Shown: one piece after another, positions 5,383-7,320 of the stretch
Layout of the letters: the number at the start of each line of letters is the position of its first letter
Position numbering within the stretch: the stretch's first letter is position 1
Assembly (NCBI GenBank): GCA_002429165.1
Contig: DIYV01000073.1
Location: forward strand, 4,927 to 12,246
DNA: 7,320 nt
Reading direction: 5' to 3'
Origin: Gallionella sp. UBA6045
GTDB lineage: Bacteria; Pseudomonadota; Gammaproteobacteria; Burkholderiales; Gallionellaceae
The notes under the pieces: generated by a model
What the model was told of the DNA's origin: nothing
Database searches by the model: none
Seen by the model: the letters and a program-made list of their open reading frames with translations, nothing else
Program-made: the position numbers and the translations under genes

Positions 5383-7320
5383 GGTCGAAAGGCATGCGGC
5401 GCATGCGCTTGCCGGTCAGCGTAAACACCGCGTTGGCAACCGCAGGCGCGATCGGCGGCAAACCCGGTTCGCCGATGCCGGTGGGAGCCTCGCTGCTTGC
5501 CACGAAATGCACGTCAACCTGCGGCATTTCGGAAAAACGCAGCGGCGGATAATCGTTGAAATTGGATTGCATCACGCGGCCTTTGTCCAGCGTGATCTCG
5601 CCATGCAGCGCGGCGGAGAGTCCGTAGACGATCGCGCTTTCGATCTGCTGATGGACGCCGTCCGGATTGATGACCTGGCCGCAATCGACCGCGGCGACCA
5701 CGCGATGCACACGGATCTTGCCATTTTCCAGCGACACCTCGGCGACCTCGGCCACATAGCTGTTGAACGACTGGTGCACCGCGACGCCGTAGGCATGACC
5801 GGCCGGCAATTTCTTCCTGCCCCAGCCGGCTTTTTCCGCGGCCAGTTGCAGCACGCCCCGGTAACGCGAAGCCGCAGGCAGGTTACCGAGCCGGTACGCG
5901 ACCGGGTCTTTCTTCGCAAGATGCGCCAGTTCGTCGATCATCGTTTCGACCACGAACGCGGTATGCGAATGGCCGACCGAACGCCACCACTGCACCGGCA
6001 CCTCGTTGCCCGTGGTGTGCAGATCGACCTGCAGGTTGGGGATCGCATAGGGTATATCGGCCGCTCCCTCAACTGAAGTGGCGTCGATGCCGTTATGCAC
6101 CATAAAGCCCTCGAACGGCGTGCCGGCAACGATGGACTGGCCGACGATGGTGTGTTTCCAGGCCACCGGCTTGCCGTTCTTCGCGATGCCCGCCTCGATG
6201 CGGTCCGCCCACATCGGCCGGTAATAGCCGCCCTGCGTGTCGTCCTCGCGCGTCCACACCACCTTGATCGGTTGTTTGATTGCCATCGCCGCCTGTATCG
6301 CCTCGATCACGAAATCCGAGTGCGGATTGGCGCGCCGGCCGAAACCGCCGCCGAGGAAAGTGGTTTGTACTTCCACCTGCTCCGGTTTCAGCCCGGCGGT
6401 CTTGGCCGCCATGTTGCGGTCCATGGTCTGCATCTGGGTGCCGGTCCAGATGCTGCAGTGATCCGGTTTCAGGTCCACTACCACGTTGAGCGGCTCCATC
6501 GCTGCGTGCGCGAGATACGGCACCTGATATTCGGCGCTGACCGTCTTGTGCGCTTCCTTCATGCCCTTCACGGGATCGCCATTCGTGCGCGCCACCATAC
6601 CCGGTGTTTTGGCCAGCTCGAAATATTCCGCAAACATCTTCGGGGTAGACAGCGCCGCACCCGGTCCATCATCCCAGTCGATCTCCAGCATGTCGCGCGC
6701 GGTCTTCGCCGGCCAGAAACCGGATGCGGCGACCGCGATCCCGGTCGGCACCTGGTAGACACCCTGCACACCCGCGACCTTGCGCGCATCGGTCGCATCG
6801 AAGCGTTTCACCTTGCCGCCGAACACCGGGCTGCGCGCGATCAGCACCGTCAGCATGCCTGGCAGGTAAACGTCCAAGCCGAACTGCGCGGTGCCGTTGA
6901 TCTTGGCCGGCGTGTCGAGACGTTTCGTTGCCTTGCCGATGATCTTGAAATCCCTGGGCGACTTCAGTGCGACTTGGTCCGGAAGCGGCAGCTTGTTCGC
7001 CGCATCGGCCAGTGCACCGTAACTCGCAGTCTTGCCGCTCCTGGCATGGATCACCTTGCTGTTCTCGGCATGGCATTCGCTTTCCGGCACGCCCCATTGC
7101 TGCGCCGCGGCGCGGATCAGCATCACCCTGCCGCTGGCGCCGACGCGCCTGAGCTGCTCCCACGACGACGGGATGCTGGAACTGCCGCCGGTCATTTGCA
7201 TGCCCATACCGGGGCGGTTATACACTGCGGCCACCGGCGCCGACACGACGCTGATGCGGCTCCAGTCGGCTTCCAGTTCCTCCGCGATCAGCATCGGCAG
7301 CGAGGTGTAGACACCCTGCC
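5366..7320 (-). CDS. Molybdenum hydroxylase large subunit (IorB / xanthine dehydrogenase family), 5' part off the window
   Basis: The frame is open to the right edge: before the Met at 7294 it reads QGVYTSLP, the family's conserved lead-in to PMLIAEELEADW, so that Met is internal. About 650 residues are visible; family members run to 700-780, so roughly 100 residues, often including a Tat signal, are missing. Numbering from 7294: MQMTGGSSSI 32-41, the hammerhead-type domain opening RLDTPAKINGTAQFG 125-139, AHAAMEPLN 262-270, cofactor-binding GGGFGRR 315-321, VQWWRSVGHSH 434-444, DCGQVINPDG 537-546 and the catalytic-Glu motif GIGEPGLPP 606-614 with E609. GGGFGRR and WWRSVGHSH indicate the single-chain IorB branch rather than classic xanthine dehydrogenase. 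Such enzymes hydroxylate N-heterocycles or oxidise aldehydes using molybdopterin cytosine dinucleotide and pass electrons to a [2Fe-2S] subunit. The substrate cannot be read from sequence. The MocA-like gene follows with a 17-bp overlap. Confidence 0.92.
   Translation of the reverse strand, partial: QGVYTSLPMLIAEELEADWSRISVVSAPVAAVYNRPGMGMQMTGGSSSIPSSWEQLRRVGASGRVMLIRAAAQQWGVPESECHAENSKVIHARSGKTASYGALADAANKLPLPDQVALKSPRDFKIIGKATKRLDTPAKINGTAQFGLDVYLPGMLTVLIARSPVFGGKVKRFDATDARKVAGVQGVYQVPTGIAVAASGFWPAKTARDMLEIDWDDGPGAALSTPKMFAEYFELAKTPGMVARTNGDPVKGMKEAHKTVSAEYQVPYLAHAAMEPLNVVVDLKPDHCSIWTGTQMQTMDRNMAAKTAGLKPEQVEVQTTFLGGGFGRRANPHSDFVIEAIQAAMAIKQPIKVVWTREDDTQGGYYRPMWADRIEAGIAKNGKPVAWKHTIVGQSIVAGTPFEGFMVHNGIDATSVEGAADIPYAIPNLQVDLHTTGNEVPVQWWRSVGHSHTAFVVETMIDELAHLAKKDPVAYRLGNLPAASRYRGVLQLAAEKAGWGRKKLPAGHAYGVAVHQSFNSYVAEVAEVSLENGKIRVHRVVAAVDCGQVINPDGVHQQIESAIVYGLSAALHGEITLDKGRVMQSNFNDYPPLRFSEMPQVDVHFVASSEAPTGIGEPGLPPIAPAVANAVFTLTGKRMRRMPFDREKFV

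Noticed and set aside
4952..6076. A 374-codon plus-strand open frame across the mocA-like/hydroxylase junction
   Set aside because: It lies antisense to two well-supported genes and shows no family motif; it is best explained as a shadow frame.

Overview
The window looks like an ordinary chromosomal stretch from a moderately GC-rich proteobacterium, most likely a betaproteobacterium. The RhlE, AsmA, DUF3820 and poxvirus-type topoisomerase IB families all fit that group. A Nitrosomonadales/Gallionellaceae-like source is a guess from the feel of the sequences, not from a search. There are no RNA genes, insertion sequences, phage genes or CRISPR arrays.

Layout from left to right: (a) 1-892, minus strand, the N-terminal 297 residues of a RhlE-type DEAD-box RNA helicase that runs off the left edge. 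(b) 893-1241, a 349-bp intergenic region. It holds the helicase promoter and, unexpectedly, a decayed fragment of a DUF3820-family gene whose intact relative lies about 3.4 kb away in the same window. (c) 1242-3149, plus strand, a complete AsmA-family envelope protein. (d) 3176-4240, minus strand, a complete bacterial type IB DNA topoisomerase, convergent with the asmA-like gene across a 26-bp gap. (e) 4241-4422, an intergenic segment with a GNRA-loop hairpin. (f) 4423-4650, minus strand, the intact DUF3820 gene. (g) 4651-4749, a short gap with a possible near-leaderless promoter and a REP-like half-site. (h) 4750-5382, minus strand, a MocA-like molybdenum-cofactor nucleotidyltransferase. (i) 5366-7320, minus strand, the large catalytic subunit of a molybdenum hydroxylase of the isoquinoline 1-oxidoreductase (IorB)/xanthine dehydrogenase superfamily, cut by the right edge.

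Genes (i) and (h) overlap by 17 bp and form a functional unit: the hydroxylase needs molybdopterin cytosine dinucleotide and the MocA-like enzyme probably makes it. The electron-transfer [2Fe-2S] subunit would be expected just beyond the right edge. DUF3820 and topoisomerase IB lie downstream on the same strand and may be a separate transcription unit.

I did not find a convincing new multi-gene system. The observation I trust most as non-obvious is the DUF3820 gene remnant between the helicase and asmA-like genes. The rest are smaller regulatory or enzymological points.
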